Assembly (NCBI GenBank): GCA_963717955.1 | Contig: CAVQXR010000001.1 | Location: 62,001 to 126,000 of the forward strand | From: CAVQXR01 sp963717955 | Lineage (GTDB): Bacteria > Actinomycetota > Thermoleophilia > Gaiellales > Gaiellaceae | Length of the DNA: 64,000 bases | Direction: 5' to 3' | Part shown: in pieces, positions 63,426 to 64,000 of the stretch | Layout: every line of letters starts with the position of its first letter | Position numbering within the stretch: position 1 is the first letter of the stretch | The notes under the pieces: model-generated | What the model was told of the DNA's origin: nothing | Seen by the model: the letters and a program-made list of their open reading frames with translations, nothing else | Database searches by the model: none | Translations under genes and position numbers: made by a program

Positions 63426-64000
63426 GTGCTCACGCGGGATCCCCTGCTTGCCGGCCGTGATGGGCGCCTGCTGCTCCTCAGCCAGGCGCTGAGCTTCACA
63501 GCGCACGGCATCTCGGCCGTCGCGCTTCCGTGGATCGTGCTCGACTCGGGCGGTTCGAGCACCGCAGCGGGGCTGGTCTTCACCTTCACCGTCCTCCCGT
63601 ACGTCGTGTTCGGGCTGGCGGCCGGAGTCGTCGGGGACCGCGTCCCGCCGAGAACGGTGATGTGGGTCACGCATGCGTTGCAGGCCCTCGTCGCGATCAC
63701 CGTTCCCGCCTGGACGATCAGCGGCACGCCGCCGATCGTGCTCGTTCTCGCGGCCGGGTTCCTCATCGGGGCCGGGCGCGCGTTCTCCGATGCGGCGGTG
63801 TTCGCGCTGCTGCCGCCGATCGCGGGGATGGCCCGCCTGACCCACGCGCAGGCGACGCTCGGTGCTGCCTGGAGCGTCGGCATGCTCGCCGGGCCGGCGC
63901 TCGGAGGCGTGCTCGTCGCCGCGATCGGTCCGGCACGGGCCCTCGTCGTCGAGGCGGCCTGCCTCGCGGTTGCCGCGCTGGTGATCAGGCTGCTCCGGGT
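63426..64000 (+). CDS. MFS transporter, N-terminal part (runs off window)
   Basis: GTG 63426; 191 codons to the window end. Six hydrophobic segments: LLLLSQALSFTAHGISAVAL, LVFTFTVLPYVVFGLAAGVV, the short basic loop GDRVPPRTVMWV, then AITVPAW, IVLVLAAGFLIGAGRAF and AAWSVGMLAGPALGGVLVAA. Fits the MFS_3 / antibiotic-efflux group. The 3' end lies outside. Confidence 0.75.
   Translation, partial: MLTRDPLLAGRDGRLLLLSQALSFTAHGISAVALPWIVLDSGGSSTAAGLVFTFTVLPYVVFGLAAGVVGDRVPPRTVMWVTHALQALVAITVPAWTISGTPPIVLVLAAGFLIGAGRAFSDAAVFALLPPIAGMARLTHAQATLGAAWSVGMLAGPALGGVLVAAIGPARALVVEAACLAVAALVIRLLR

Overview
The window is high-GC bacterial DNA with GTG starts, 4-base gene overlaps, and many LuxR-, BTAD- and cyclase-type regulators. 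It also carries the ClpS-DUF2017 pair and an FAD-linked actinobacterial-style gene set. All this points to an actinobacterium, most plausibly of the Thermoleophilia (Gaiella/Solirubrobacter-like) group. That placement is inference from gene content; there is no rRNA or other marker here.

Layout. 1-3369 is a decayed integrated island: a type I restriction subunit (HsdR) remnant, an IS481-type element with intact terminal repeats and a 6-bp target duplication, and a DUF3883-like nuclease-fold gene. It ends at the 3' half of a tRNA-Ala. 3550-10850 holds a repeat-bearing surface protein, two large LuxR-type regulators and a frameshifted FAD oxidase. Between these lies an integrase remnant next to a 111-aa winged-helix gene. 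10900-15800 is a decay zone: an AI-2E transporter fragment, a 5' half of a tRNA, a second copy of the winged-helix gene, a broken cNMP-binding membrane oxidoreductase, a broken amidohydrolase, and three degenerate winged-helix copies in tandem. A further scrap lies at about 21.3 kb.

15875-21128 contains a CoA-binding protein, O-acetylhomoserine sulfhydrylase, OsmC, a flavin monooxygenase, and a divergent TetR/cupin pair. 21464-32162 holds a membrane adenylate cyclase, acetyltransferases, NTF2-fold proteins, a DHA2 exporter, an HpaB-type hydroxylase, a serine hydrolase and a second IS481-type element (8-bp target duplication). 32258-38601 has a frameshifted cyclase/ATPase regulator, DUF1697, and a divergent icd/aceK pair (isocitrate dehydrogenase and its kinase/phosphatase) riddled with single-base indels.

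38653-47859 is a potassium-uptake locus: histidine kinase, KdpE, Usp proteins, KdpF, KdpA, KdpC, KdpB, and a separate KdpD N-terminal sensor. KdpD is therefore split into two genes at opposite ends. 47946-51411 has an oligopeptide-type binding lipoprotein, a sigma-factor remnant, DUF2017, clpS and an SRPBCC protein. 51685-59205 is a second OsmC / flavin-monooxygenase module with an acyl-CoA-dehydrogenase-like enzyme, followed by two BTAD regulators; one is fused to an alpha/beta hydrolase and a dead cyclase domain. 59232-64000 has an exporter, an alkyl-DHAP-synthase-like FAD oxidase, two small membrane proteins and a partial MFS gene.

Two themes stand out. One is a multi-copy small winged-helix gene family whose upstream DNA is better conserved than its coding part, sitting beside tRNA and integrase remnants. 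The other is recurrent single C/G insertions that break otherwise well-preserved genes. The second may be an assembly artefact and should be settled before any of these genes is called dead.
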